64,000 bases of DNA, from the NCBI GenBank assembly GCA_965198025.1, contig OZ240237.1, forward strand, positions 1,426,001-1,490,000, read 5' to 3'. Below are positions 25,362 through 34,353 of the stretch, in pieces. This DNA comes from CAYWWM01 sp965198025. Lineage in GTDB: Bacteria > Acidobacteriota > Terriglobia > 2-12-FULL-54-10. Position 1 is the first letter of the stretch. Each line of letters opens with the position of its first letter. Made by a program: the position numbers and the translations under genes. The notes under the pieces are model-generated. The model made no database searches. It saw only the letters and a program-made list of their open reading frames with translations, and was not told the origin of the DNA.

Positions 25362-26573
25362 ATGGGGGACAAAGAGAATCTATCCACGCGGAAACCATCC
25401 CGCCAGTTGGTTCTGGCGAGCGCCCTCTGCCCGCTGATTCTGCTGGGGGGAATCCTATTCCTGTTTTTCCAGCGCGGCACAGGCCTGAATTTGGCCGCTC
25501 CCGCCCCGATCGAAAACCTTGAGTTCGAGCGGATCGTCCTACGGTCAGGCGAAATCCAGGCCCACGTGGTCAACACGGGGCCGGAACCCGCCACTATCGC
25601 CCAGGTGCAGGTCGGTTTTCTGACCCGTGCGAGCTGGGAATTCACCGTATCGCCTAACCCTACAATCCCACGCCTGGGGCGGGCCGTCGTGCACATCCCG
25701 TACCCCTGGACGCCAGGCGAGCCTTATGAGCTGGTTCTGATCACCGCAAACAGCCTGATCTTCATGCACGAAATTGAAGTCGCCGCCGAGACGCCGCAGT
25801 TGGACTGGTCTGTGATGGGACGGTTCGCATTGCTGGGACTGTACGTGGGGGTGATTCCGGTATTCCTTGGCATCGGGTGGCTGCCGTTCCTGCGAACCCT
25901 GTCGCCGCGCTGGTACTTGTTTCTACTCAGTCTGACTGCGGGGCTGCTGGTGTTTCTCGGCGTGGACGCCCTGGAAGAAGCGCTCGAAAATGCCGCGGAA
26001 GTTCCGGGGCCGTATCAGGGAGTGAGGATTATCCTGATTGGGCTGACCTTGAGCCTCGGCGGGCTGTACGCCGTCGCCGGATGGCTGAAGAGGCGGGGGC
26101 AGGGGATGGGGATCGGCAGCGGGTTGATCCTGGCCTACGCGATCGCGTTCAGCATTGGGGTGCATAACCTCGGCGAAGGATTGGCAATCGGCGGGGCGTA
26201 TGCGCTGGGAGCCGTGCCGACGGGAACGCTGCTGGTGCTGGGGTTCACCATACATAACCTGACGGAAGGCGTGGCGGTGGTGGCCCCGGTCAGCCAATCG
26301 CGGTTTTCGCGTTGGCATCTGCTATGGTTGGGCCTGCTTGCCGGTGCGCCGACCATCGTCGGGACGTTGCTCGGTGCGAACTCATTTACGGCGTTATTGG
26401 CTGTGTTGTTCCTCTCCGTCGGAGCCGGTGCGGTGTTTCAGGTTGTGGTCGAGATTTTCCGCCAGCTCATGCGGCAGGGGGGAATGGGTTCCCTGGCAAG
26501 CGGCTGGAACCTGGCGGGGTTCGCCGCCGGGTTAGCAATCATGTATATGACCGGACTATTCGTGATTGTCTGA
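25362..26573 (+). CDS. ZIP-family metal transporter with extra N-terminal domain
   Basis: A 403-residue membrane protein. Res. 1-40 hold one transmembrane helix. Res. about 45-140 form a beta-rich extracytoplasmic domain with no recognised family. The rest is a ZIP transporter: about eight helices with HNLGEG (res. 268-273) and HNLTEG (298-303), the paired metal-binding motifs of helices TM4/TM5. It starts 6 bases after the multicopper oxidase, so the pair is probably co-translated. The N-terminal domain is not part of ordinary ZIPs and may present or accept metal from the oxidase (inference). Confidence 0.87.
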   Translation: MGDKENLSTRKPSRQLVLASALCPLILLGGILFLFFQRGTGLNLAAPAPIENLEFERIVLRSGEIQAHVVNTGPEPATIAQVQVGFLTRASWEFTVSPNPTIPRLGRAVVHIPYPWTPGEPYELVLITANSLIFMHEIEVAAETPQLDWSVMGRFALLGLYVGVIPVFLGIGWLPFLRTLSPRWYLFLLSLTAGLLVFLGVDALEEALENAAEVPGPYQGVRIILIGLTLSLGGLYAVAGWLKRRGQGMGIGSGLILAYAIAFSIGVHNLGEGLAIGGAYALGAVPTGTLLVLGFTIHNLTEGVAVVAPVSQSRFSRWHLLWLGLLAGAPTIVGTLLGANSFTALLAVLFLSVGAGAVFQVVVEIFRQLMRQGGMGSLASGWNLAGFAAGLAIMYMTGLFVIV

Positions 26574-26642
26574 CCCGGTTGCTCTTCATCTTGCAATCCC
26601 CTTCGAATTTCCAGACAGGCGCGGTAATTTTCAGAGTAAACT

Positions 26643-27353
26643 GTGTCGCCGAAAAAGATTGCTAAGAAACCGAAAGGACTGATCCAAAACCAGATGCCGA
26701 CGATTGCTTCGGAAAACCTGCTGAAGGCGATTCTGGAATTGGCCGAGAACGGGGAAACCGTGATCGCAGCGCGCCTGGCTGAGTCGCTGGGCATCTCGTC
26801 CGCCGCGGTCAGCATGGCGCTCAAGAGGCTGCAGAAGAAAGGACTGGTACGGATCGGCGGGCGGCATTCGCTTGCCTTGACACGGGCGGGTCACCGCACA
26901 GCGTGCGAGCTGGTACGGCGGCACCGGCTTGTCGAGCGGCTGCTGACCGATATTCTGCACATGCCGTGGAACAGGGTTCACGACGAAGCCGAGAAGCTGG
27001 AGCACGCCATCTCTCCGGAACTTGAAACGCGGCTGCTTGAGTTGTTCGGCAAGAAAGGAACCTGCCCGCATGGCAACCCGTTCACTCCGGTGCAGCCCTT
27101 CCGGGCCAGTCCGGGAACTTTCCGCCTGACCGATGCGCCGGAGAACAAGCGGCTGCGCGTGGTGCGGATTGCAGAACTGCATGAGAAGGAAAAGGATTTC
27201 CTGAACTCGCTTGCAGCAGTCGGGCTCGGGCCGGGCAGGGAAGTGCGGTTGGTGCGCAAGACCTTCGACGGCATCCTGGACCTGCGTGTGAGCGGGCGGA
27301 AGATCGTGTTCTCCAGCCAGTCGGGAGCGCGGATTTGGGTGGCGAAGGCGTGA
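26643..27353 (+). CDS. DtxR/MntR-family metal-dependent regulator
   Basis: A 237-residue transcription regulator. A winged helix-turn-helix lies at about res. 20-80 (TVIAARLAESLGISSAAVSM, then LKRLQKKGLVRI). The metal-binding/dimerisation domain is at about 85-150 (RHRLVERLLTDILHMPW; EAEKLEHAIS), with the conserved Glu/His metal ligands. The C-terminal FeoA/SH3 part is at about 165-235. Members bind Fe(II) or Mn(II) and repress uptake or control efflux. It lies 70 bases after the ZIP gene and is probably co-regulated. Start GTG 26643 gives the full HTH; ATG 26694 is an alternative. Confidence 0.88.
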   Translation: MSPKKIAKKPKGLIQNQMPTIASENLLKAILELAENGETVIAARLAESLGISSAAVSMALKRLQKKGLVRIGGRHSLALTRAGHRTACELVRRHRLVERLLTDILHMPWNRVHDEAEKLEHAISPELETRLLELFGKKGTCPHGNPFTPVQPFRASPGTFRLTDAPENKRLRVVRIAELHEKEKDFLNSLAAVGLGPGREVRLVRKTFDGILDLRVSGRKIVFSSQSGARIWVAKA

Positions 27354-27474
27354 GCGGACGAGCAGCGAGAGAAGATCGCACCGTCCAGTTCACTAAGGAA
27401 GGAAAGGAAGGAGTTGTGCCGGGACCTTCCCTTATGCCACGATTGGCGGATGGAAGCACTGGAGAGGATAGACT

Positions 27475-28116
27475 ATGAATCTGATTCGACTCATTTCAGC
27501 GGTCCTGATTCTGTTGACGGCGGGGCCTTCCTTTGCCCAAGAATGGATCGAATATATCGATCGTGAGGAACATTTTCAGATCAACTTCCCGGGCCAGCCC
27601 ACGGTGGAGGACTCCTCGTACGAGTCCGAGCACGGCGAGGCTATCCCGGCCCGCGTTTATACAGCTAAAGAAGGCCCGGCTACCTACATACTGACCGTCG
27701 TCAATTACACGGATGCCGAGGCAAACGATTGGCGTGGATCGCAAATCTGGGCGGCGTGGCAAATGCGCAAGAGAGGGGGCGAGGTTACCCTGGAGACGTA
27801 CGCGCAGACCGACCGGATCTCAGGAATCCAGCTCCAGATCACCAACCCGGATCAGACGCGCAGCTACATCGGAATCCATCCCCACATGAGGCGTCTCTAC
27901 ATTATGGAAGCCAGCGCGCCGCAGGATTATCCGCCGCCGTCGGACTTTCCGCAGACCATTTCGATTCTCGACGATCAGGGGCGAGCGATCCGGTATGATC
28001 TGGACGACGAAGGAAACCGGGTTGGCCGCGTCTTCGCAGATGAGCAGTATGAAGAGGAATTCCGGGGCCTCGAAGGTCTGAATGAGGTACGGCCATACGA
28101 ATCGCCCGCTCAGTGA
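27475..28116 (+). CDS. Exported protein of unknown function
   Basis: A 213-residue protein. The signal peptide is MNLIRLISAVLILLTAGPSFA, followed by a mature part with a Trp-Ile-Glu-Tyr start and mixed alpha/beta character. Positions FQINFPGQPTVE resemble a common exported-domain start seen in several hypothetical families, but I cannot name it. No metal motif or lipobox. It follows the DtxR-type regulator after 120 bases on the same strand; linkage to the metal cassette is not shown. Confidence 0.7.
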   Translation: MNLIRLISAVLILLTAGPSFAQEWIEYIDREEHFQINFPGQPTVEDSSYESEHGEAIPARVYTAKEGPATYILTVVNYTDAEANDWRGSQIWAAWQMRKRGGEVTLETYAQTDRISGIQLQITNPDQTRSYIGIHPHMRRLYIMEASAPQDYPPPSDFPQTISILDDQGRAIRYDLDDEGNRVGRVFADEQYEEEFRGLEGLNEVRPYESPAQ

Positions 28117-28231
28117 TAGGAACGCTTCTCCCACCTCGATTCGGGGCAGTTGACGTTCGCTCTGAATTCAAACCGCCATTTCCTTCCCGCCGCAGCTTTG
28201 ACCGGCGGGGCACGGGCAGTGTCCGTATGCC

Positions 28232-29647
28232 CTAACCGATCCCGAGCAGAGGCCAGTAGAACCGGGCCATCAAGAGTAAAAGCATCCAATCGACAATCAG
28301 AAAGAATGCTGCGATGCGCAGGACGTCTTTCCCGTTGTAACAATTGAAGGTGTAGCCGGCAATCAGGACGAGCGACTGGTAAATGAAGAGCTTCCCGGCG
28401 GCGGAGAAGCTCCAGATGAGGCCGATTGCGAGCGGATCGAGGCCGTTCGAGACGGCGTAGTTCATTACCACGGGCATGGTGACGGCGATGTTGGCGGTTT
28501 GCGAAGCGAGAATCGTGTGGGAGCCGAATGCGACCCAGTAAAGCACTAAGGCGGAATCGAAGGTGCTCCCGACGAGCGGCGAGATCCAGCCGAACACGGA
28601 GGCGGCTAGAATGTCGAGTGCCTGGGTCGCGCGCAAGGCGCCGCCCATGCTGATGGTCGTTCCCATAAAGAGAAAGATCAGGAAATTCACCTTGCGCAGG
28701 TCGTCCACCTTAAGGACACCGATGCCTGGAATCGTCGCGGCCAGGCCGATTCCCAGACCGACGAGCGCCGGACTGACGTGATGCAGGAAGTCGGTGGCCC
28801 AGACGGCGACCGCGACGGCGGTCCAGGCCATGGCGCGCTTTTCGCGTGCCGTCCAGGGCCCAAGGCTGCGGAGTTGCTCCTGGATGAACTCCTGTCCGCC
28901 GGGCAGCTCGGACTTCTCGGGGGGATAGAGACGCGACACGAGCCACCAAATGGAGAAGATATAGACGAGGTCGGCGGGCAGATAGGCGATGAACCACTGG
29001 CTCCAATAAACCGGCACCTCGCCGTGCTCGACGATCAACGAGCGGGCCAGAATAGCGGGCGTGCTGCCGAGGATCACACGGTCGAACTGTGTCGCGGCAA
29101 AGACCATCGCAAGCATCAGCCCGCGGGCGACATTGCTTTTCGAATCGAGGCCGAAACTCGAGACGACCCCCAGGACAATGGCGCCGAGCAGGATCACGCG
29201 TGGCGGTCCAGCCGGGACCAGGAAGGTCATTACGAAGTCGGTCAGAACAAAGGCCAGAAGAATGCGGGAGTACGAAGTGCCGACGCGGGCGAGCATGGTG
29301 AAAGCTAGGCGGCGTGCCAGGCCGCTTTCGGTTACCATCGCCGCGATAAACAGAGCTCCCAGCAGGAACCAGGGTGCCTCGCTCGTAAAGCCACTGAAAA
29401 CAGTGCGTTCCGGGACTACCTCTAAGGCCCAAAACAGCCAGCATCCGAGCAGCCCGGTGACGACGTGCGGGATCGGCTCAACGATCCAAAAGATGACCAT
29501 CAAGGCAGCGATGGCCAGGGCATGCTGGGCGCCGGGCTCGAGCGGCAGAGGAGCAAACCAAAGCGCAGGGAGGGCGAGCACGCCGAGGGCGGTTCCGAAC
29601 AGCTTGCCTTTGCCAAAAGGGATCGATTCCAGAATGGCAGCCTCCAT
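28232..29647 (-). CDS. SLC13/DASS-type anion:sodium symporter
   Basis: A 471-residue inner-membrane transporter with about twelve hydrophobic segments. Segments of the divalent-anion/sodium symporter family are visible: WIVEPIPHVVTGLLG near res. 45-60, AMVTESGLARRLAFTML, SHTILASQTANIAVTMPV (the second SNT-like substrate motif region), and FLIFLFMGTTISMGGAL. The likely substrates are dicarboxylates or sulfate. The ATG 29647 start avoids a 16-residue upstream extension. It is divergent from nothing nearby: the tiny zinc ribbon and UbiD genes upstream are on the same strand. Confidence 0.85.
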   Translation of the reverse strand: MEAAILESIPFGKGKLFGTALGVLALPALWFAPLPLEPGAQHALAIAALMVIFWIVEPIPHVVTGLLGCWLFWALEVVPERTVFSGFTSEAPWFLLGALFIAAMVTESGLARRLAFTMLARVGTSYSRILLAFVLTDFVMTFLVPAGPPRVILLGAIVLGVVSSFGLDSKSNVARGLMLAMVFAATQFDRVILGSTPAILARSLIVEHGEVPVYWSQWFIAYLPADLVYIFSIWWLVSRLYPPEKSELPGGQEFIQEQLRSLGPWTAREKRAMAWTAVAVAVWATDFLHHVSPALVGLGIGLAATIPGIGVLKVDDLRKVNFLIFLFMGTTISMGGALRATQALDILAASVFGWISPLVGSTFDSALVLYWVAFGSHTILASQTANIAVTMPVVMNYAVSNGLDPLAIGLIWSFSAAGKLFIYQSLVLIAGYTFNCYNGKDVLRIAAFFLIVDWMLLLLMARFYWPLLGIG

Positions 29648-29721
29648 GGTCACCAGCAACTGAGGGCGGAAATCCAGAATGAGCCCGCGGCACAAAGCCG
29701 TGCCGTGGCTACCGGCACTGC

Positions 29722-29874
29722 CTAGTCCTCAATATGAGGGCTTTCCTCGTCGAAGAAGCGTTTCCCGCAAAAGGGGCAAAGCAGCTGGAATTTCTTGTTG
29801 TGACGCAATTCCTGGGAGTGCGCACAAAACCTTCCGGTGCATTCCGGACAGACCACCCAAAAGAGTTTAGCCAT
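29722..29874 (-). CDS. Tiny zinc-ribbon protein
   Basis: A 50-residue frame too short for usual cut-offs: MAKLFWVVCPECTGRFCAHS, then QELRHNKKFQLLCPFCGKRF and FDEESPHIED. Two Cys-Pro-x-Cys knuckles (res. 9-12 and 33-36) form a classic zinc ribbon. It sits between the SLC13 transporter and the UbiD-like gene on the same strand, 89 bases downstream of UbiD, so it probably travels with that operon. In this setting it could be a small nucleic-acid or metal-handling protein. Confidence 0.75.
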   Translation of the reverse strand: MAKLFWVVCPECTGRFCAHSQELRHNKKFQLLCPFCGKRFFDEESPHIED

Positions 29875-29963
29875 ATGCGTCTCACGTCAAGGAAAAACAG
29901 ATTCTTCGCCGCTCAACTCCTCTCCTTGGCTTTGCTCGGGGCAGGCGGGATGACCGTAAAGGG

Positions 29964-31454
29964 CTACACGCTGCGCCGGGCGTCAGGAAACGTCGGCAGA
30001 GCGTCGAGAGTTTTCGAATCGACGTACTGCTCCAACGGAAACTCTTCGAGCGCTTTGGCAGGAACACGGACGCGGGCGGCGAAGGCTTTCCCGATGGGCA
30101 TGGTAGCGTCAATGAGCAGCTTGTCCGTCATGATGTCGTCGTCCTGGGACGGGTCGAGCGTGTTGCCTTTGACGTTCTTGATGATGTCCACGGCCTCGCG
30201 CGCCTGGGTGCGGGTAGCGACAGCGAACATGACTTCCTGCTCGTTAAACGGGTCAATATCGGAATCGACGACAATAATATTCTTGATGAAATCCACCGCC
30301 CCGAAGGCGGCGAGGGCAGCCTGCTTGGTCTCGCCGGGGACTTTCTTGTCAATCGAGATGTAGCAATTGAAGCGGCAGCTCCCCGAGTAGCCGAAATGGA
30401 CGCCGCGGACGGTCGGGACGACACCTCTAATAGTGTTAAACACGGAACCTTCCTTGGGGATGCCGCCCAGGGTCCAATTGTCACGGTGTCCGACGAAGGT
30501 GTGTTGCAGAACCGCCTCGCGGCGGTGCGAGATGGCGCGCACGTGAATCAACGGCCGGATGCGCTGTGGGCCGTAATAGCCCGTGAACTCGCCAAAGGGC
30601 GCCTCCACTTCACGCTCGCCGGCGGGAATCTCACCTTCGATCACCATCTCGGCGTCGGCGGGGACGAGGAATTCGTCACCCCAAGTTTCGGACGCAGTCA
30701 CGCGAAGGGGCTGGCCGGAGATGCCGCCGATAGCGGAATAGTCATCTCTGCCGAATGCCTCTACGTTCAGCGCGCCGAGGTAGAACGCCGGATGGTGGCT
30801 GACGACGATCGCGACCGGCGTAGGCTGGCCGCGCGTTTCGCAGAGGCGAAAAATCTGCCAGTTGTGGCGCGGTGACATGTGGATGCCGAGCTTGCGCGGC
30901 CCTTTGAACATGGTGCGCAGGAACGCGACGTTATAGAAGCCTTCGTCGGGATGGCGCATGACCGGCGTCATGTCAATGTAGGGAGCCGGGTCCATCTCAT
31001 GATGGCGCACGATGGGAAAGTTTCGCAGATCGCATTCCTCTTCCCGGGAGACGACCTGCTTGACGGGCGACTGGGAGCGCTCCACGAGCACGGGTGGGAT
31101 CAGGTGCTGCAGCCGAGCCGCGTACTCCATGCTGAGAGGCATGCCGGCTTGTTCAGGCAGAACACCCATCGCGACGGCGCAGCGCTCGCGGGTCGCATAA
31201 ATGTTGCTCAGAAGAGGATAGGGCGAAGGCTTCCCTTGGAGCGTATGGGGCCGTTCGAAGCAGACAAGCGGAAACTTCCCGCGATTCTCGAGGTGCTTCA
31301 GGACCGCCGTGACCTCGAAGCGTGCCGGGTCCACGGGACGGCTGACGCGAATCATCTGTTCCGGGTGCTTCTTTTCAAGCATCTCCAGGAAACGGCGCAG
31401 AGAAAGCTCACTGGCGGCGGTCGCCGTTCGCGGACTCGCGGCTGCAATGCTCAT
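29964..31454 (-). CDS. UbiD-family prenylated-FMN decarboxylase
   Basis: A 496-residue (de)carboxylase. UbiD enzymes use prenylated FMN to carboxylate or decarboxylate aromatic and unsaturated acids. Family segments: DLRNFPIVRHHE (res. about 142-153), APFGEFTGYYG (about 284-294), and VVDSDIDPFNEQEVMFAVATR, split here as VVDSDIDPFNEQ and EVMFAVATR (about 395-415). No ubiX partner is adjacent. It could act in ubiquinone/menaquinone synthesis or aromatic catabolism. It diverges from the Rieske operon over a 347-base gap. Start ATG 31454. Confidence 0.9.
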   Translation of the reverse strand: MSIAAASPRTATAASELSLRRFLEMLEKKHPEQMIRVSRPVDPARFEVTAVLKHLENRGKFPLVCFERPHTLQGKPSPYPLLSNIYATRERCAVAMGVLPEQAGMPLSMEYAARLQHLIPPVLVERSQSPVKQVVSREEECDLRNFPIVRHHEMDPAPYIDMTPVMRHPDEGFYNVAFLRTMFKGPRKLGIHMSPRHNWQIFRLCETRGQPTPVAIVVSHHPAFYLGALNVEAFGRDDYSAIGGISGQPLRVTASETWGDEFLVPADAEMVIEGEIPAGEREVEAPFGEFTGYYGPQRIRPLIHVRAISHRREAVLQHTFVGHRDNWTLGGIPKEGSVFNTIRGVVPTVRGVHFGYSGSCRFNCYISIDKKVPGETKQAALAAFGAVDFIKNIIVVDSDIDPFNEQEVMFAVATRTQAREAVDIIKNVKGNTLDPSQDDDIMTDKLLIDATMPIGKAFAARVRVPAKALEEFPLEQYVDSKTLDALPTFPDARRSV

Positions 31455-31801
31455 GTTGAATTCTCTACCCTCTAGGCTATATTTCCTCTATACCTTGGAA
31501 GAGACAAACCAAAGGTGTTGCTTTCTTCGGAACGATATCGCATCTTCTGACGGAATTCAACCGGAGGACCTTCGTGGGGCAGAATTCCTCCGCGCTGTTC
31601 GTTCCTGTGTTTGAGTTAATGTAGGGATTGGAATTCTCATTAGCAGTTTCCGCGCTAAAGGGACAAAACATGATGAGACCTCTTGACATCGTTTCCAAGC
31701 TCAGATGACAATGCAAGGTTTGGCGGAGCGCAACAGGCGAAGTACAATGGAATAGAAATCAGATTGAGCGAACCTCGGAATTCCGTGAGGGTGAAACGAG
31801 A
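31455..31801. other. Divergent promoter region between ubiD-like and Rieske genes
   Basis: No gene seen. It should carry promoters for both directions. One candidate for the Rieske operon is annotated at 31720-31748; a second TTGACA-like box lies at about 31683. Confidence 0.5.
31720..31748 (+). promoter_or_regulatory. Candidate promoter of the Rieske/cytochrome b operon
   Basis: TTGGCG, a 17-base spacer, and TACAAT, 54 bases upstream of the Rieske start. The -10 is close to consensus; the -35 is moderate. Confidence 0.4.
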
Positions 31802-32356
31802 ATGAGCGAAAAGACTGGCTTCTTACAAACCCTTCTGGGCATCTTCAAAGGCAAGCCGGCAAAAGGGCCAAAGCCGGGGGATACCGCCGGGGCGGTGCAG
31901 CTCGTGCGGCGCAGGATGGTGACGGCATCGGTGCTGGGCTGTCTCGGAATCAATTTCCTGATGTTCCTGCGGTTTTTCTTCCCGCGAACGCTGTTTGAGC
32001 CGAAGACGGTGTTTACGGCGGGGTTTCCGTCCGACTACGGGTTCGGTGTGGACGAGAGATGGATGCAGGCCTACCGCGTCTGGATCGTGCGCAACGCTGA
32101 GGGACTCGTGGCCGTTTTTGGACGGTGCACGCACCTGGGCTGCACGCCGGGCTGGCACGCCGCCGAGAACAAGTTCAAGTGTCCGTGCCATGGCAGCGGA
32201 TATGACAGCGAAGGGGTGAACTTCGAGGGTCCGGCTCCTCGCCCGCTGGATCGCGCCCAGATCGAGTTGTTGCCCACGGGTGAAATTCAGGTGGACACCA
32301 GCATACTGTTTCAATTCGGCAATTGGGAAAACCCGGACTCGATCATTCGAGTGTAA
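31802..32356 (+). CDS. Rieske iron-sulfur protein of a bc-type complex
   Basis: A 184-residue protein with one N-terminal transmembrane anchor (about res. 40-60) and a periplasmic [2Fe-2S] domain. The cluster motifs are CTHLGC (res. 109-114) and CPCHG (127-131), each giving Cys and His. It starts an operon with split cytochrome b and the octaheme cytochrome, so it is the high-potential arm of a quinol-cytochrome reductase. Confidence 0.94.
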   Translation: MSEKTGFLQTLLGIFKGKPAKGPKPGDTAGAVQLVRRRMVTASVLGCLGINFLMFLRFFFPRTLFEPKTVFTAGFPSDYGFGVDERWMQAYRVWIVRNAEGLVAVFGRCTHLGCTPGWHAAENKFKCPCHGSGYDSEGVNFEGPAPRPLDRAQIELLPTGEIQVDTSILFQFGNWENPDSIIRV

Positions 32357-32410
32357 CTCGAAAGTAACTGAGCGGACTTGAGTTAGCAGGAACAAGGAGG
32401 ACGCCTTTCG

Positions 32411-33313
32411 ATGGCAGACGAGAATCCGAACCAACCGGAGAGCAAGAGTCCCGTTGGCGTGATGGATCGTGTCAAGGAAGACTTTCAGAAGAAGCTGGAA
32501 TCGGACCTGGCGGGCTTGAAGACGCCGCAGAAGACGCGGCTCTACAAGTCGATCTTTCGCGTCAAGCATGATGAAACGCCGCGCAGCCGTTCGCTCGGCG
32601 TGCTCTCAAACGTCTTCCTGCATCTGCATCCCGCACGGGTCAACCGCGACGCGGTACGCTACGGCTACACCTGGGGCATGGGCGGCATTACGTTTTACCT
32701 GTTTATCGTTCTGACCTTCACCGGCGTCCTGCTGATGTTCTATTACCATCCATCAAAAATTGTGGCGTTTCAGGACATCCTCTACCTCGAACACGATGTG
32801 CCGTTCGGGAAACTGCTGCGGAACATGCACCGGTGGGGAGCACACCTGATGATTATCACGGTGTGGCTCCATATGTTCCGGGTTTTCATGACGGGCTCCT
32901 ATAAGAGGCCGAGGGAATTCAACTGGGTGGTGGGAGTCATTCTTTTGGTGCTGACGATGCTGCTGTCCTTCACGGGCTATCTGCTGCCGGACGATCAACT
33001 GGGGTTCTGGGCGGTCACGGTAGGCACCAACATGGCGCGCGCATCTCCGGGACTGGGGCACGAGGGGCCGTTCGGCCCGGAACTGGGGATGACGCCGTAC
33101 AACGACGTGCGGTTTGCGCTGCTCGGCGGCTCGATCGTGGATTCGAACGCCTTGTTGCGCGCCTATATTTGGCATTGCATCGCGATCCCGATTATTGCTT
33201 CCACCTTTATGATCGTGCACTTCTGGCGCGTGCGAAAGGACGGAGGCATTTCTGGACCGTCTCCAGTGGGTCTCGAAAAGGAGATCAAATGGAGCCGGCT
33301 CGACGAGCGCTAA
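32411..33313 (+). CDS. Cytochrome b, N-terminal half (b6-like)
   Basis: A 300-residue membrane protein carrying the four-helix heme bundle. Heme ligands are His140 (NMHRW) and His154 (WLHMFR) on one helix and His255 (IWHC) and His270 (IVHFWR) on the other, in the spacing expected for bH and bL. The Gly-rich quinone region WAVTVGTNMARASPG is present. An N-terminal 60-residue soluble extension is unusual. The C-terminal half of cytochrome b is the next gene, as in b6f-type complexes. Confidence 0.93.
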   Translation: MADENPNQPESKSPVGVMDRVKEDFQKKLESDLAGLKTPQKTRLYKSIFRVKHDETPRSRSLGVLSNVFLHLHPARVNRDAVRYGYTWGMGGITFYLFIVLTFTGVLLMFYYHPSKIVAFQDILYLEHDVPFGKLLRNMHRWGAHLMIITVWLHMFRVFMTGSYKRPREFNWVVGVILLVLTMLLSFTGYLLPDDQLGFWAVTVGTNMARASPGLGHEGPFGPELGMTPYNDVRFALLGGSIVDSNALLRAYIWHCIAIPIIASTFMIVHFWRVRKDGGISGPSPVGLEKEIKWSRLDER

Positions 33314-33336
33314 CGAGCTAAGGAAAGGACTGAGGC

Positions 33337-34314
33337 ATGGATTGGCATCAAATCTGGGTCATCACCAGCACGCCGGATAATATTCCGATCGTGGCGCTCA
33401 TCTTCCTGGTGCCGTTTTACGGCTGGTACGCCTTCAAGCAAGCCTTCGCGAATGACCGGCTGATCGCGCAACTGGAAGCTAACCCGGAGATGGCCAAAAC
33501 GCACCACCGTAAGACACTTCCCTACAAGAGCGGCTGGGCCAAGGATGTTCCGGTCTGGCCGTTCTTGTTGCGCATGGAGTTCCTGGCGGCGCTGATTGTT
33601 ACCGTGGTTCTCTTTGTCTGGTCCATCACGCTGAATGCACCCCTTGAGGAGCCCGCCAATCCAAGCATCACCATGAATCCCGCCAAAGCACCCTGGTACT
33701 TCCTGGGATTGCAGGAAATGCTGGTGTACTTCGATCCGTGGATGGCCGGCGTGATCCTTCCGACGCTGATCGTGGTAGGCCTGATGGCCATCCCTTATAT
33801 GGACATGAATCCCTTGGGGAACGGGTACTACACGTACAAGCAGCGGAAGTTCGCTATCTGGACCTTCTGCTTCGGCTTCATCGGCTTGTGGGTGTTGATG
33901 GTGGTGATCGGAACCTTCATTCGAGGGCCCGGCTGGATGTGGTTCTGGCCCGGGCAAACGTGGGATCACAGCCGCTTGATCTTCGAGATCAACCGCGACC
34001 TGGATCAGATCGTGGCCGGGACTTTTGCCTCCCTGGGCATGCTGAGCGTGTCCGAGTTCTTCGGCAATATCTGGGTGCGGACGGTGTTCGGAGCGATCGT
34101 GACGGGGCTGTACTTTGCCGTCGCGGGTTTCGCGATTCATAAACTGATCGTTCTTACTGAATTCAACCGCAAGGTGTACGCCCGAATGTCGATGCTGCAA
34201 TACCTGACACTGCAGCTGCTGCTAACGTTCATGCTTCTCCTGCCGGTGAAGATTGTGCTGCGGCTGTTGTTCCGGATCAAATACATTTGGGTGACACCCT
34301 GGTTCAATATTTGA
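33337..34314 (+). CDS. Cytochrome b, C-terminal half (subunit IV-like)
   Basis: A 325-residue membrane protein with four or more helices. At the quinol site, where many members have PEWY, it reads NPAKAPWYFLGLQEM, a variant pattern (Ala-Pro-Trp-Tyr). Other family features: YMDMNPLGNGYY and a Gly-Pro-Gly-Trp-Met-Trp loop (GPGWMWFWPG). Its C-terminal half is longer than usual subunit IV and has extra helices near residues 235-320. Start ATG 33337, 23 bases after the previous gene. Confidence 0.88.
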   Translation: MDWHQIWVITSTPDNIPIVALIFLVPFYGWYAFKQAFANDRLIAQLEANPEMAKTHHRKTLPYKSGWAKDVPVWPFLLRMEFLAALIVTVVLFVWSITLNAPLEEPANPSITMNPAKAPWYFLGLQEMLVYFDPWMAGVILPTLIVVGLMAIPYMDMNPLGNGYYTYKQRKFAIWTFCFGFIGLWVLMVVIGTFIRGPGWMWFWPGQTWDHSRLIFEINRDLDQIVAGTFASLGMLSVSEFFGNIWVRTVFGAIVTGLYFAVAGFAIHKLIVLTEFNRKVYARMSMLQYLTLQLLLTFMLLLPVKIVLRLLFRIKYIWVTPWFNI

Positions 34315-34353
34315 CGGAAGCAAGGACAGATTCCATGTTTGCGGAGCATGCCG

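Noticed and set aside
30396..31475. Antisense frames inside the UbiD-like gene
   Set aside because: The UbiD frame has conserved motifs across its whole length; the others have none.
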